A stretch of DNA of 26,121 bases from CAZGMJ01 sp964526785 (GTDB lineage: Bacteria; Planctomycetota; Phycisphaerae; Sedimentisphaerales; Anaerobacaceae). The DNA is taken from contig CAZGMJ010000071.1 in the NCBI GenBank assembly GCA_964526785.1, forward strand, positions 1 to 26,121, read 5' to 3'. Shown piece by piece: positions 1-8,896 of the stretch. A model generated the notes under the pieces. The model ran no database searches. It had not been told where the DNA came from and saw only the letters and a program-made list of their open reading frames with translations. How positions within the stretch are numbered: the first letter of the stretch is position 1; every line of letters begins with the position of its first letter. The position numbers and the translations under genes were made by a program.

Positions 1-171
1 GAAGTAGAGTCAAGAAACTTGCGAGAGAAATATGGAAAAATTTCAGAAATGCTCTGGAACGCCTCAAAAAGGCGGCATCGGCAGGGTTTTATCACCCATA
101 GCCGACTCATATGGTGCGGAGCGCCAAAAAGGGGATCAGTAGAAGCGCCCAAACCGAGCCACTCGGGTTAT
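1..171 (+). CDS. Possible 3' end of a gene cut by the left edge, sulfatase-like tail
   Basis: Frame 1 is open from the first base to a TAG at 169-171, giving 56 residues rich in Lys and Arg. The first residues (ESRNLREKYGKISEML) resemble the C-terminal tail of type I sulfatases, where a pattern of Glu, Asn-Leu, Lys-Tyr/His and Pro-Glu precedes a short helix. That resemblance is weak because no active-site region is visible and the open stretch is short. It would converge tail to tail with the DUF4838 gene on the other strand. It may equally be chance open frame. Confidence 0.25.
79..104. other. Imperfect hairpin near the left edge
   Basis: Arms CGGC and GGGT (79-87) pair with ACCC and GCCG (94-104) around a 6-base loop, with a small bulge. 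It lies downstream of the minus-strand DUF4838 gene and could help end its transcript, but no T-run follows the stem directly, so a terminator call is not firm. Confidence 0.2.
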
Positions 172-264
172 AAATAGTGGCGTAAGATACGACGCCGTAC
201 AAACTGCACGAGAACATCAAGAGGATGTGTAATGAAAGCTGCGTCAAGACGATAGCTTGGTGAG

Positions 265-2796
265 TCAGTCACTGTCTGCCTCAACCACTTCGCGTGGCAA
301 GAGTAGTCCAGCAGGGTCCACGGCAAGGCATGGAGGGATGTTCACGAGCCGCTTGACTCCCGTATTCTTGTGGAATTTCCATATCGTACCGTCTTGTCCC
401 GGCGGAACCTTTATGCCATAGAAACCCGCCTTCTTCCCATCGAACATCATGACTGGGTTGCCAACTCCGTCCAGCAGCGTCCCCGATCCCCGGGCATAAA
501 GGCCAACGAGTTCTGTCTTGCGGGGAACGTAGAAATACATGCTCCATGAACCCGCTATGGCTGCCGGTGCATCAAGGCTCGAGACAACGGTCATCGGTGT
601 TGCCGGATCCCACGCGATTTTGGTCATGTCCTGCCCGTCGCTGACCGTGATCTTATGCAAACCGGTATATTGGGACTCGAGCCGTAGCAAACGTTCCACA
701 CCATCCGGAGCACTCTCACCGTGAGAAACCGGCACTTCGATGTGCTCCCAAGAGGGAGATTCGCGTATCTTCCACAGATCAACTTTGGCGTTCCCGCGAT
801 TGCGATAATGAGCGATCAAACCGCCTGTGACCCTCAGTTCTATTCTTGCCGGCGCCTCATCAACCCACGTATAGAAGGTCTGCACTCCCCTGCCGGTGAT
901 GCTGCACGAGTCAACTCTTACCTGAGGCAACTCCAGTGGGGTTGCCGGTACGAGATCCCGAGTGAAGCGTGTGGGCTCGAAGTTCCGGAGGTCGTGACCT
1001 GCTATCCCTTTTTCAAGAAACGTAAGGATTTCCGACTCGACATAGGGCTCGCTCGATTTCCACGGATTCTTTGGCTCGGGAACAGACCATGCTGCAGCTT
1101 CCGGGATGTTCACCTTCTTGTCGCGCCCTGCAAGATCCCTGTAAAGCGCTTTGGCATGAACCATCATTGTCGTGCGCATGCGGTAGCCGTGGCGCACCAA
1201 GTTCTCGAAGGCAGCCTGGCGCAGCTCTCCGCTGGAATTGGAGTACTGGTGATACAATTCAACATACCGTGTGTACAGAATCAAATGACCGATCCTCTCA
1301 CGTACCTGAGGTGTATCCGCCATTTGCCGAGCCGCATTCAGTTGGCGATACAATCTCCCAATCAGATCATCGCACAACGGGGGGCTGTGCGCCCCATCTA
1401 TCAACTCATAGAACCGCCCCATTGGCTCTTTGGCCGGTCCGAAGGCTCTCGTAAGAAAGTCCTCGACCATGTGGTCCATGCTCTCAGCTTCATCGACATC
1501 CCACAGGAGCCTCGATGCGACATAGTAGCCCAAACCATTGCAGCCCCAGTTGTCGCTGGACTCAGCAGACATGAACCGGGCGCCTTTTGCATAGAATTCC
1601 GGTATCGTGCGCTGCAAATATGTAAGGTCGGATCCTCTGGACCGGCCGGGAAGATCATGATCCCACGGAAAGACGGCATAGTACTCCCGCATGCCTGTTG
1701 TCGCCCCCTGCCGCGACCATCCGGAGATCAGTTCATCCAGGCTGTAGCCTCCTTTGATAAACGAGGTCGCAATACTGATGATCACATTCGGATGTACCCG
1801 GATGGACGGCGGCGGCGAATGATAATTGTACGCGTACATTCCGACATACTTATCGTCAAACTCGCGATTCACCGCTTCCGCCACCTGATTGGCCAGAGTC
1901 AGAGCCCTGTCGGTGATACTACCCAAGGCCGCACATTTGTCGCATTCGCACCAGCCTCCGCCGTCACTCGGGTCCATCGATATGCTGTCGCGGTTCGGGT
2001 CTTCCTGGAAGTATCGCAGTGCATGCTGAACGACCAGTTCACGTAAAGCAGGATTACCAATGCACAGCTTGGATGATTCCCGCCTGCCGTCGAGCAATCC
2101 CAGGAATTCCGGATGCGCATCAAATACGTGCTTGTTCTTCCGAATAATGCCTTCATACGCATGCGATACGTGAAGTCCAAAGGCGGACGCGGTTCGATTA
2201 TGGCGACACCATTCGGCATAAGGTTCCCGATTGTAGTCCCAGGTCCCAAAGCCGTACCAAATACGCCGATTGAGATAGTCGGGGCGTTCCACCTCATCAA
2301 CGGCTATTTCCAGCGTCTTTCTATTGGGGACAACTTCCCATGTCCTGCCGGGGAAGAACTGCCGATATCCGAGGCGATGCAGAAGATCCCAGACAGCGTG
2401 TTGGACAGCCAATTCGGTCGCGCCAATGACATACACCCCTTGCGCGTGTGACCTGAGAAGGTATGCTTCACGATCCGCTATGGTCTTGCCCTTCAGCTTC
2501 TGGTTCAAGTCCAACACAGGAAAATCCTGAACTGTTCCTACCGCTATGCCCTCCTCACCATTACCTCTTCGTACTACAAACTCAGCACCACTGATTCTGC
2601 CCAAATATGCAGACAGATCGGCAGCCGCATCTCGCACGCTTTCTGATGCATTTTCGCCGATGATTACGGGACAACATGCTCTTCCATCCCTAGCAAGCTG
2701 CACTTGATCTTCCGCTACGCCAAGACCATCGAAAACAACAATGACGAAGCACATCGCTATGGTGGCGAGTCGCCTGTTTCGTGTAAGAACCTGCAT
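265..2796 (-). CDS. Secreted DUF4838 protein (alpha-glucuronidase-like fold)
   Basis: 843 residues. Residues 1-29 form a signal peptide with a basic start and a hydrophobic core. Residues about 35-165 look like the N-terminal beta domain shared with GH67/GH20-type enzymes (VIGATELAVQHAVWDLLHRL, then GYRQFFPG). Residues about 175-480 carry the DUF4838 core: the HPEFLGLLDGRR segment, LCIGNPAL, and a WCECDKC cysteine cluster at 282-288. The last 230 residues are beta-rich and may bind carbohydrate. DUF4838 proteins are related to alpha-glucuronidases, but few are characterised, so uronic acid removal is an inference. The ATG follows GGGATAAGAAC, only a weak ribosome site. It is the last gene of the minus arm and is separated from the GH2 gene by 615 bases holding only gene stubs. 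Confidence 0.85.
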   Translation of the reverse strand: MQVLTRNRRLATIAMCFVIVVFDGLGVAEDQVQLARDGRACCPVIIGENASESVRDAAADLSAYLGRISGAEFVVRRGNGEEGIAVGTVQDFPVLDLNQKLKGKTIADREAYLLRSHAQGVYVIGATELAVQHAVWDLLHRLGYRQFFPGRTWEVVPNRKTLEIAVDEVERPDYLNRRIWYGFGTWDYNREPYAEWCRHNRTASAFGLHVSHAYEGIIRKNKHVFDAHPEFLGLLDGRRESSKLCIGNPALRELVVQHALRYFQEDPNRDSISMDPSDGGGWCECDKCAALGSITDRALTLANQVAEAVNREFDDKYVGMYAYNYHSPPPSIRVHPNVIISIATSFIKGGYSLDELISGWSRQGATTGMREYYAVFPWDHDLPGRSRGSDLTYLQRTIPEFYAKGARFMSAESSDNWGCNGLGYYVASRLLWDVDEAESMDHMVEDFLTRAFGPAKEPMGRFYELIDGAHSPPLCDDLIGRLYRQLNAARQMADTPQVRERIGHLILYTRYVELYHQYSNSSGELRQAAFENLVRHGYRMRTTMMVHAKALYRDLAGRDKKVNIPEAAAWSVPEPKNPWKSSEPYVESEILTFLEKGIAGHDLRNFEPTRFTRDLVPATPLELPQVRVDSCSITGRGVQTFYTWVDEAPARIELRVTGGLIAHYRNRGNAKVDLWKIRESPSWEHIEVPVSHGESAPDGVERLLRLESQYTGLHKITVSDGQDMTKIAWDPATPMTVVSSLDAPAAIAGSWSMYFYVPRKTELVGLYARGSGTLLDGVGNPVMMFDGKKAGFYGIKVPPGQDGTIWKFHKNTGVKRLVNIPPCLAVDPAGLLLPREVVEADSD

Positions 2797-2946
2797 GTTC
2801 TTATCCCATCATGCTAAAGGAGTCATTGAAGCGTAATCGGTACAGACCGTTACTCTAATCCTATTGAGAACTTCCATTGTTGTCTACCTCGACATCTGCG
2901 CGGAAATGCGATGGACTGGAGTTTAGCGTCCCCCCGCCACATAAAC

Positions 2947-3048
2947 TCAAGAATGAGCTTCATCGAAATCCCGGACCGCTATATCGACACCAGAAAGAAC
3001 ACACAGCAACATGATCGGAACAACAAGCCATTTAGCGTGCCTGCTCAC
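2947..3048 (-). pseudogene. Orphan signal-peptide stub (33 codons)
   Basis: Starting at a GTG (3048-3046), this short frame encodes a basic start followed by a hydrophobic stretch (WLVVPIMLLCVLSG) and stops after 33 residues. It looks like the export signal of a lost secreted protein in the 615-base gap between the DUF4838 and GH2 genes. A very small genuine peptide cannot be excluded. The remainder of the gap shows nothing else I recognise apart from the stub at 3193-3387. Confidence 0.25.
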
Positions 3049-3192
3049 GGTCAGCACACCCTTCTCCCATCCACAAGCTCGATCATTATCTGGTCCTCTT
3101 GCTTTGAGTTAGTGCTGTTTTCACGAATCAGGAACGCCGTGGATGCACATGTGGCTCTGAGTTGTCTGTACAGCAACTGCGAACCGTAGCCA

Positions 3193-3387
3193 TTACATTA
3201 GGCAAGAGGCACAATGCCCTGAGCCTCTCACAGACACGGTGCCGGTATGGAACGAGAGTGGCATTGACGCCAATCGACCAACGTTTTTAGCCCGCACGGG
3301 CGCCACAAACAAGAGGCCGAGAGCGATCCGTATAATCATACTGCTCGGCATCTTGCGAGGCCTGCGGTTCACGGGGAGCGGCTCCAT
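3193..3387 (-). pseudogene. Orphan signal-peptide stub downstream of the GH2 gene
   Basis: 64 codons, starting 24 bases after the GH2 stop on the same strand. The start is arginine-rich, followed by a clean hydrophobic core and an Ala-X-Ala-like end (MIIRIALGLLFVAPVRA), and then about 30 residues without recognisable structure before the stop. AAGGGG lies 8 bases upstream of the ATG at 3387. I read it as the 5' end of a former operon gene that has lost its body. A small secreted peptide is the alternative. Confidence 0.35.
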
Positions 3388-3411
3388 CGGTCCTGCCCCT
3401 TGCTGTTTGCT

Positions 3412-6400
3412 TTACTCGATCCGATTTGCAACGGTGAGACCGAGCAGAACCGGCGCCCCGTAGGTCGGACCTTCATCTTTGTTGTACCGGACGGCGACGC
3501 TTTGAACGGGCTTGTTCGGATGGGGGTTGTTCCACTGATACTGATACACCGCCACCTGCTTATCATCGGCGCCAGCGGTGCGCCAAGCCACTGCGGCGTC
3601 GGGTAGGGCTTCGTGTTCCTCTAACACGAAGTTTTCCACGCCCCGCCGCAACTGAATCGGTACCACCTCCTGCGTACCGTCGGAGTAATATACCACGTAC
3701 TCGAATACTACTGGCGGCTCCGGCTTATTCCTTCCGGGACGCCATGTCCTGCTCTGATGGAAGGTGTGCAGGAAGAACAGCGCGTCGGCGTTCTCGTCCA
3801 CCTCGATAATCACTTCCTTCTTCTGAGCGTTGGATTTCAGGCGGTCATGCGCAAGGGTTACGCCGCTCTCCAGCGGTGATGTGGTGAAATCCCGAATCTC
3901 GTAGGGCACGCTTCGAAACGTCTGTCTGCCGAGTGGCAGAGCCGACAGATCGTGTTTCTTGTCGGGCCAGCCCTGCTCGGATGTGAGGAACACGTTGGCA
4001 TAGGATTCGAGGCTGACGGGGGTGTACTGCAGATCGCGGCCTGCAATCACGGCCCTGGCGCCGCTGAAGGGCGCCCCAAGGTTGCGGAGTATCGTGGCAA
4101 TAACCGTCTGCTTCTTCTCCTGGTTAAGCGGATTACTCTCGTGCCGCATGATCCGGTACTGATTCAGGATCAGCCCGCCATTTCCGCGCGGATACTTGAC
4201 CAGACCGCCGATATTCAGCATGGGAATCACCCGCCGGTCGAAGCCGTCGGGACGCTGCACCCGCAACTGCATGTCGTCGATGCCGATAACGTCGCTGCGA
4301 CCGTCCTCGGTCCAGTCGAGGATCTGAAACGTCACTTCAGTTGCCGATCGCGGCTCGAAATTGAACGTCTGCGGGCCCTCGCGAGGTTCGACGTCCAGCA
4401 CGACCGCATCGTTCCGGCGCCCGTCGAAGATAAGTTTCAGACGCGTGATCTTGTGGTAGATCTGGTTCGTGGAAACGGTCAGACCGATCACCTTCTCTTG
4501 CCGAGGTAGTTTGATCGTCCACTCAGTAGGATCATCGTCCTGCAAATGAATTGAAAAGCCCAGTCGCCAGTGGTCTTTGGCGGTGTAGCCATTGATCATA
4601 TTCAGAGGCCATCTGTCCGAACCCGGCCCCCTGACGTCCGGATCGTTAAAGTGGGCGGGAGAGGGAAATTCCGCAAAACCCGCAACATCGTCGATATCGA
4701 CGATAGATTCGAAGGCGTCGTCGGCCGGCCATTCGTCCCTGGTGTGGCGCTGAATACGTTCGCCCGATCCCATGACCACATCGCGGAGGGTCAGGCCGGC
4801 GGTAAGCGGATCGCGAACCGAGGGGAACGTGACACGTTCCATGCGGAACGGACGAATAAGATGCTCGTAGTCGACGATCTCATTGAAGGGACTGAGAGAT
4901 TCGGGTGTGACATTCATCACCATCAACCAGCCGCCTCTGTCAAAGTAGCTATCGAGTACGCTCTCGTTCTCTGCCAGTTGGTTCAGATTTGCGGGGGTGC
5001 CGTCGACAACAGTCAGGCGAATGCCTTCGTCGGAGACAGCTTCAATCGGATTGGTGACGGTCGAGTATTTCAGAGCGATGTTGTTTAGAGCCTCGACCAG
5101 CGGGCTGCTTGGCGCCGCCACCACGGCGGTGGGCCGTACGACGGGCCTATAGACCGCAAGATGATCGACCAAATTGTCGAATAGTGTCTGCGCCACGATA
5201 TTCGAGTTCAACTTCTCCCCCAGCACGTACTGGCAGAGCATCAAACCGCCCTGCTCGACCGGAGCGAACATCAGGGGGGAGTAGCCCAACTGGTCGTCGG
5301 CGTGCGCCAGGGAGCGCCCACCGCGGGTAGGCTTGCCATAGACACGACGATATACGATGTGGTCGTTGCCCCAGAAGCTCAGATCATCCTGGGTGAGCCC
5401 CTCGAACACGGGATGCTCGATATTCTGCGAAAAACTCATCCGGCCTTCGAATTCCGTTGGGACGGAATCCACAGGCACAGCCTGGTAGTGCAGCGGATAC
5501 TCCTGTTCCAGCACCAGTACCCGCTTGTTTGCGGCGGCCAGCCGCATCCACATACCGGACGTTGACAGTTGCTTCGAGACAACGTCAGCTCCCACGATGA
5601 CGAGGTCCGCGTCGGTGTCCTCTAACTCCTCGGTGGAAAGAACCTCGGTGAACGCCACATCTTGGGCAAGGAGCCGCTTCTGTACGGTTGTTGAGGGATC
5701 CCAGACGGCGATACTCACCTTCCTAGTTTCGGGTGAGATCCGGCTTCTCGGCAGGATACGCCAGGACCGCCGCGTGTCATACACCTGTCTGCCGTTTCGG
5801 TAAGCCGAGACGGTAAAGCCGGCCTCCGTTGCCGCATCCACATCCGGCGCGGTAAAGGCAACGGTAAAGGTCTCGTCCTCTCCAGGCGGCAGTCCGAAGC
5901 TCCGTTCGTCTTGCGCCACGGTGCTCCCGCCGGTAGTGAACACCCACTTGACTACGATCGGCGTATCGAAACGCGTGCCATTAAAGACTTTGAGCGTACG
6001 GGCGATCTTCTCCCCCGCTCCGAAGACGCGATTCCACTGGCGCAACAGCACGGCCACCGGCTGCCAATAGTCATAATCGTGGTCGGGCAACAGCACGCCG
6101 GGGCCCATCCAGAAATGCACCGCCCCGGTCTCCTTCCAACGGTAACCGGTGGCGTACATTTCGTGCAGCAAGGTAAACGCTTCAGGGATCATCCCCTTGC
6201 CGAGAAAGGCCTTTTCGCCTGCCACAGAAGCGAACTGCGCGGGATTACGTCCCTGCAAAAAGGCCGTCTCGCTCATGAAGATGGGCAGCGCATCGAAATC
6301 AATCGGCCAGACCTTGCCTCCCTCGCCGGTGCCTGCGCGACCAATGCTTTGTTCGAGCGTGTACGCTGCATCCGGATAGTGCCGGTCCGCTACCTCGAAG

Positions 6401-8538
6401 TAATGGATGCCGTACGTGGGCAGCCCGAAGTTTCCGTGCCCGAGGCCCTGCTCGGATCCAAGAGCGTTGCCGCCGCCAACTACTGTAGCGCGGGTCGGAT
6501 CCATCGCCATCACCTGATCGGAGGTTTTTTTGAACTCCGGTTCGACCACGTCCAGGTTGCCGTAGTTGCGTCCGTTGATATACACAATCTCGTTATCCAA
6601 CTCCCAGATCATAACCGAGGGGTGATTACGGCGGGCTTTGACCCCGTTGAGGATTTGGGCCCGCCAGTTGTCAAATAGCGCACGGTTCGGTTCTTTTGAA
6701 TCTCCGATCCTGCGAGCCAGCGTATAGCTGGCGTGTTGCCCGTCGAAAGTGCCGGCATTCTGCCGCACGATAACGCCCTTCTCATCGAACCACGCAAGCA
6801 ATTCTCGGGGGCTTTGTTTGTCGTACCAACTCCATTGGAACCTCCGGCGAAACATGTTGATGCCGGCTCTCCGCCAATCGGCCAATGCCTGCTCCGCTGT
6901 CGTGTTATGCCTAGTCCCGTTGTGCATCAGGTTGGCGCGAAGGTGTTTCCGCATCCCGTTCAAGTAGAACTGATTGCCGCGGATTTCCCACTGGCGATTG
7001 CCAAAGCGTTCACTCCAGGTATCGACGATTCTCCCGTGCATTGACAGCACGAGGTCTGCTTCATGCAGCGTCGGTCGATCCGGCCACCATAGTTCGAGTT
7101 TCTTCGAGGGCACGCGAATCGCGACGGTGGTTTCGCCGCGGGCCGGAACGCGGGCTCTGGTCGTGGGAAGGGCTTCGACGTCTTCCGCTCCGTTTTCGCC
7201 CACACGATCGATGTCGCCTCGGAGGATGACGTCCTCTGCGGACCCCGTTGGATTGCGCAGGACCACCTCAAACTCGACCTCCCCCCGACTCACCGGGAAT
7301 GGATTGACGTAGAGATCGGCGATGTAGACGGGCCCATCCACGGTGACCAGCTTGACCTCGTCGAATATCCCCGTCTTGTTGGAGCCCTTCACGGGGAAGT
7401 CAAATCGCAGCGTAACGCCCTGGCTTCTCGTGAAATTGTCCCAGGGAAAGTAGTATGTCTCACTGACGGTCTTTCCGTCCCGTTCGGCGATAGCATAGAA
7501 GGCGTCTTTCACAACTACTAAGATCTCATTCCTCTCTCCCGCTTTGAGATGGCCGGAGAGATCCGCCCGCCACTGGCCGTAGTGGATGGAAAAGTCGTCC
7601 ACCTTCTTTCCATTGACGAACAGGGAGTTGATCAGGCTGACCGCCTCGAACAGCAGATACGCACTGTCGCCGCGGTAGTCCTCAGGCACGTCGACAAACG
7701 TGCGAAGCACATAGCGGTGACAGAACCGGTGCGAAGGATACTCATCATTGCGATCGTTCGGCAGTTCGATGCCATACCAGTGCAGCCGATCCACCGGCGG
7801 ATAGTCCTGCACGGGCTGGACTCGCTGCTCTTCCGTGATTGCCCCCTCGTCATACGGCGCATACTGCCAGAGGCCGTTAAGATTGATTTGCCTGCGTGGC
7901 TTTCCCGTCCGGTCTTTGGGCAACGTGTAGTGCTTGTCCGCAGCTTCCCGTGCCTTTTCGTCGCACCAAGATGAATCACCCGGGGCGTACTTGAAGTTCG
8001 GCCGGAACGGTTCAGTGGACGCGAGGATCACATCCGAAATGTAACGGAGGTCCTTGGCATCCAGGAAGCCCTTTTCCAGGAAGATATCCAGCGTGTTTTG
8101 CCCGGCCTTGAGATCGGCGCTGCCCATGGGGGTCCAACCGATTGGGTTCCAGTATCCCAGCTCCTGGATGTTGCGAATCGGCTGGCCTTGCTGAGAATTG
8201 GCAATCCACGGACCTCCGTTAACGCGCCAGCGGAAAGGCGCACGAATACCGCTGAATACCACTCGGTTCCAAAGCTCATACTGCCCCGACTTGGGTGCCT
8301 GGAACCGATAGCTGACGGTGATGCCTGCATCGGGCACAGCCGACAGTTGGTTCCTGGCGAAGTTTATCATCAGCAGTTGCCCCGATACCAGTTCGGGCTT
8401 GCCCCAATCGGCCAAAGAGGCCTGCGAAGGCATTTGCAACGGGTTCTCCGCTTCTATCCAGACGTGATCTGCACGGCCAACACAGGAGGTTATGGCAAGA
8501 AGAATCAGCGTCACTAATACTAAACTCAGTTTGTTCAT
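3412..8538 (-). CDS. Giant secreted GH2-type beta-glycosidase
   Basis: 1708 residues from the ATG at 8538, which is preceded by GGAG with 7-base spacing. A longer reading from 8577 lacks such a site and would bury the signal peptide. The signal MNKLSLVLVTLILLAITSC has a plausible lipobox (ITSC), so it may be a lipoprotein. Domains, in residues from 8538: CBM-like jelly roll about 25-175; GH2 sugar-binding domain about 215-400; Ig-like domain about 405-515; TIM barrel about 520-830. The barrel holds NHPSVMIWELDNE with acid/base candidate Glu650, and PIFMSETAF with nucleophile candidate Glu757. After the barrel come a beta domain, a Rossmann/amidotransferase-like stretch (about 940-1100), a further beta-sandwich (about 1390-1490) and a C-terminal beta domain. 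Typical GH2 enzymes are 600-1100 residues, so this is unusually long. Likely action is exo-cleavage of a beta-linked sugar; the exact sugar is not readable. Confidence 0.88.
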   Translation of the reverse strand: MNKLSLVLVTLILLAITSCVGRADHVWIEAENPLQMPSQASLADWGKPELVSGQLLMINFARNQLSAVPDAGITVSYRFQAPKSGQYELWNRVVFSGIRAPFRWRVNGGPWIANSQQGQPIRNIQELGYWNPIGWTPMGSADLKAGQNTLDIFLEKGFLDAKDLRYISDVILASTEPFRPNFKYAPGDSSWCDEKAREAADKHYTLPKDRTGKPRRQINLNGLWQYAPYDEGAITEEQRVQPVQDYPPVDRLHWYGIELPNDRNDEYPSHRFCHRYVLRTFVDVPEDYRGDSAYLLFEAVSLINSLFVNGKKVDDFSIHYGQWRADLSGHLKAGERNEILVVVKDAFYAIAERDGKTVSETYYFPWDNFTRSQGVTLRFDFPVKGSNKTGIFDEVKLVTVDGPVYIADLYVNPFPVSRGEVEFEVVLRNPTGSAEDVILRGDIDRVGENGAEDVEALPTTRARVPARGETTVAIRVPSKKLELWWPDRPTLHEADLVLSMHGRIVDTWSERFGNRQWEIRGNQFYLNGMRKHLRANLMHNGTRHNTTAEQALADWRRAGINMFRRRFQWSWYDKQSPRELLAWFDEKGVIVRQNAGTFDGQHASYTLARRIGDSKEPNRALFDNWRAQILNGVKARRNHPSVMIWELDNEIVYINGRNYGNLDVVEPEFKKTSDQVMAMDPTRATVVGGGNALGSEQGLGHGNFGLPTYGIHYFEVADRHYPDAAYTLEQSIGRAGTGEGGKVWPIDFDALPIFMSETAFLQGRNPAQFASVAGEKAFLGKGMIPEAFTLLHEMYATGYRWKETGAVHFWMGPGVLLPDHDYDYWQPVAVLLRQWNRVFGAGEKIARTLKVFNGTRFDTPIVVKWVFTTGGSTVAQDERSFGLPPGEDETFTVAFTAPDVDAATEAGFTVSAYRNGRQVYDTRRSWRILPRSRISPETRKVSIAVWDPSTTVQKRLLAQDVAFTEVLSTEELEDTDADLVIVGADVVSKQLSTSGMWMRLAAANKRVLVLEQEYPLHYQAVPVDSVPTEFEGRMSFSQNIEHPVFEGLTQDDLSFWGNDHIVYRRVYGKPTRGGRSLAHADDQLGYSPLMFAPVEQGGLMLCQYVLGEKLNSNIVAQTLFDNLVDHLAVYRPVVRPTAVVAAPSSPLVEALNNIALKYSTVTNPIEAVSDEGIRLTVVDGTPANLNQLAENESVLDSYFDRGGWLMVMNVTPESLSPFNEIVDYEHLIRPFRMERVTFPSVRDPLTAGLTLRDVVMGSGERIQRHTRDEWPADDAFESIVDIDDVAGFAEFPSPAHFNDPDVRGPGSDRWPLNMINGYTAKDHWRLGFSIHLQDDDPTEWTIKLPRQEKVIGLTVSTNQIYHKITRLKLIFDGRRNDAVVLDVEPREGPQTFNFEPRSATEVTFQILDWTEDGRSDVIGIDDMQLRVQRPDGFDRRVIPMLNIGGLVKYPRGNGGLILNQYRIMRHESNPLNQEKKQTVIATILRNLGAPFSGARAVIAGRDLQYTPVSLESYANVFLTSEQGWPDKKHDLSALPLGRQTFRSVPYEIRDFTTSPLESGVTLAHDRLKSNAQKKEVIIEVDENADALFFLHTFHQSRTWRPGRNKPEPPVVFEYVVYYSDGTQEVVPIQLRRGVENFVLEEHEALPDAAVAWRTAGADDKQVAVYQYQWNNPHPNKPVQSVAVRYNKDEGPTYGAPVLLGLTVANRIE

Positions 8539-8545
8539 CGTATGT

Positions 8546-8549
8546 CTCC
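8546..8549 (-). promoter_or_regulatory. Ribosome binding site deciding the GH2 start
   Basis: On the minus strand GGAG stands 7 bases before the ATG at 8538. This supports that start over the in-frame ATG at 8577, which would add 13 polar and basic residues ahead of the signal peptide. Confidence 0.6.
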
Positions 8550-8619
8550 ACCGGTTTCGGTTATTTGGTCTGTTCACTTGTCCTGCACGCCGTTTGCCCG
8601 CATTGGCCGCTTCCGACGG

Positions 8620-8808
8620 TTAGAAGCGATCCTCCCCGCCAGCACGTAACCCTGTGCGCGACATGAAGATGCCGCTGTTTCCCCAATGTCGGTAGCCGGT
8701 CACAAACAATCTGCCCTCGTGCTCTGCGATTTCAGGCGCCAGCGTACGCATCGGGTCGCTCGTCGTACAGAACGGAGCCCACCCACTGTATGGGTTCTCA
8801 GACGCCCG
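8620..8808 (-). pseudogene. C-terminal relic of a GH43/sialidase-like five- or six-blade glycosidase
   Basis: Between an in-frame TAG (8811-8809) and a TAA (8622-8620) lies a 62-residue frame with strong protein character: ENPYSGWAPFCTTSDPMRTL, then EIAEHEGRLFVTGYRHWG and IFMSRTG. This style is seen near the C-terminus of GH43/GH32-type propeller glycosidases. No start codon or body precedes it. Another frame upstream (about 8812-8875) reads SRLLASKSDRKIAGV, which could be its continuation after a frameshift. The metallophosphoesterase stop at 8897 leaves no room for the rest, so it is a decayed remnant in the gap before the GH2 gene. The family assignment is tentative. Confidence 0.5.
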
Positions 8809-8846
8809 CTATTTTTCGGTCCGATTTCGAAGCCAGCAATCTGGAG

Positions 8847-8870
8847 CCGCCCGGCTTACGCCCGGGTCCG
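8847..8870. repeat. GC-rich imperfect palindrome
   Basis: The stretch GCCCGGCTTACGCCCGGG can fold with CCCGG (8850-8854) against CCGGG (8862-8866) around a 7-base loop. It lies 27 bases after the metallophosphoesterase stop codon and might act as a transcript end or be one copy of a dispersed palindromic element. No T-run follows it. Confidence 0.3.
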
Positions 8871-8896
8871 CTTCAGCAGTTTGCGTCAAACCTCCA

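Noticed and set aside
60..74. Small CGCC/GGCG hairpin with an A-rich loop as terminator
   Set aside because: Only a 4-bp stem with the A/T run inside the loop and no T-run after the stem.
721..2046. Plus-strand open frame of 441 codons
   Set aside because: It lies wholly antisense to the DUF4838 gene, shows no family features or signal, and its length follows from the codon bias of the real gene.
2911..3189. Plus-strand open frame of 92 codons in the gap between DUF4838 and GH2
   Set aside because: No signal, domain or ribosome site, and it runs against the coding direction of the arm. The opposite strand has the more convincing signal-peptide stubs.
5911..6678. Plus-strand open frame of 255 codons
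   Set aside because: Antisense to the GH2 barrel, including its acid/base motif; no ribosome site or family features.
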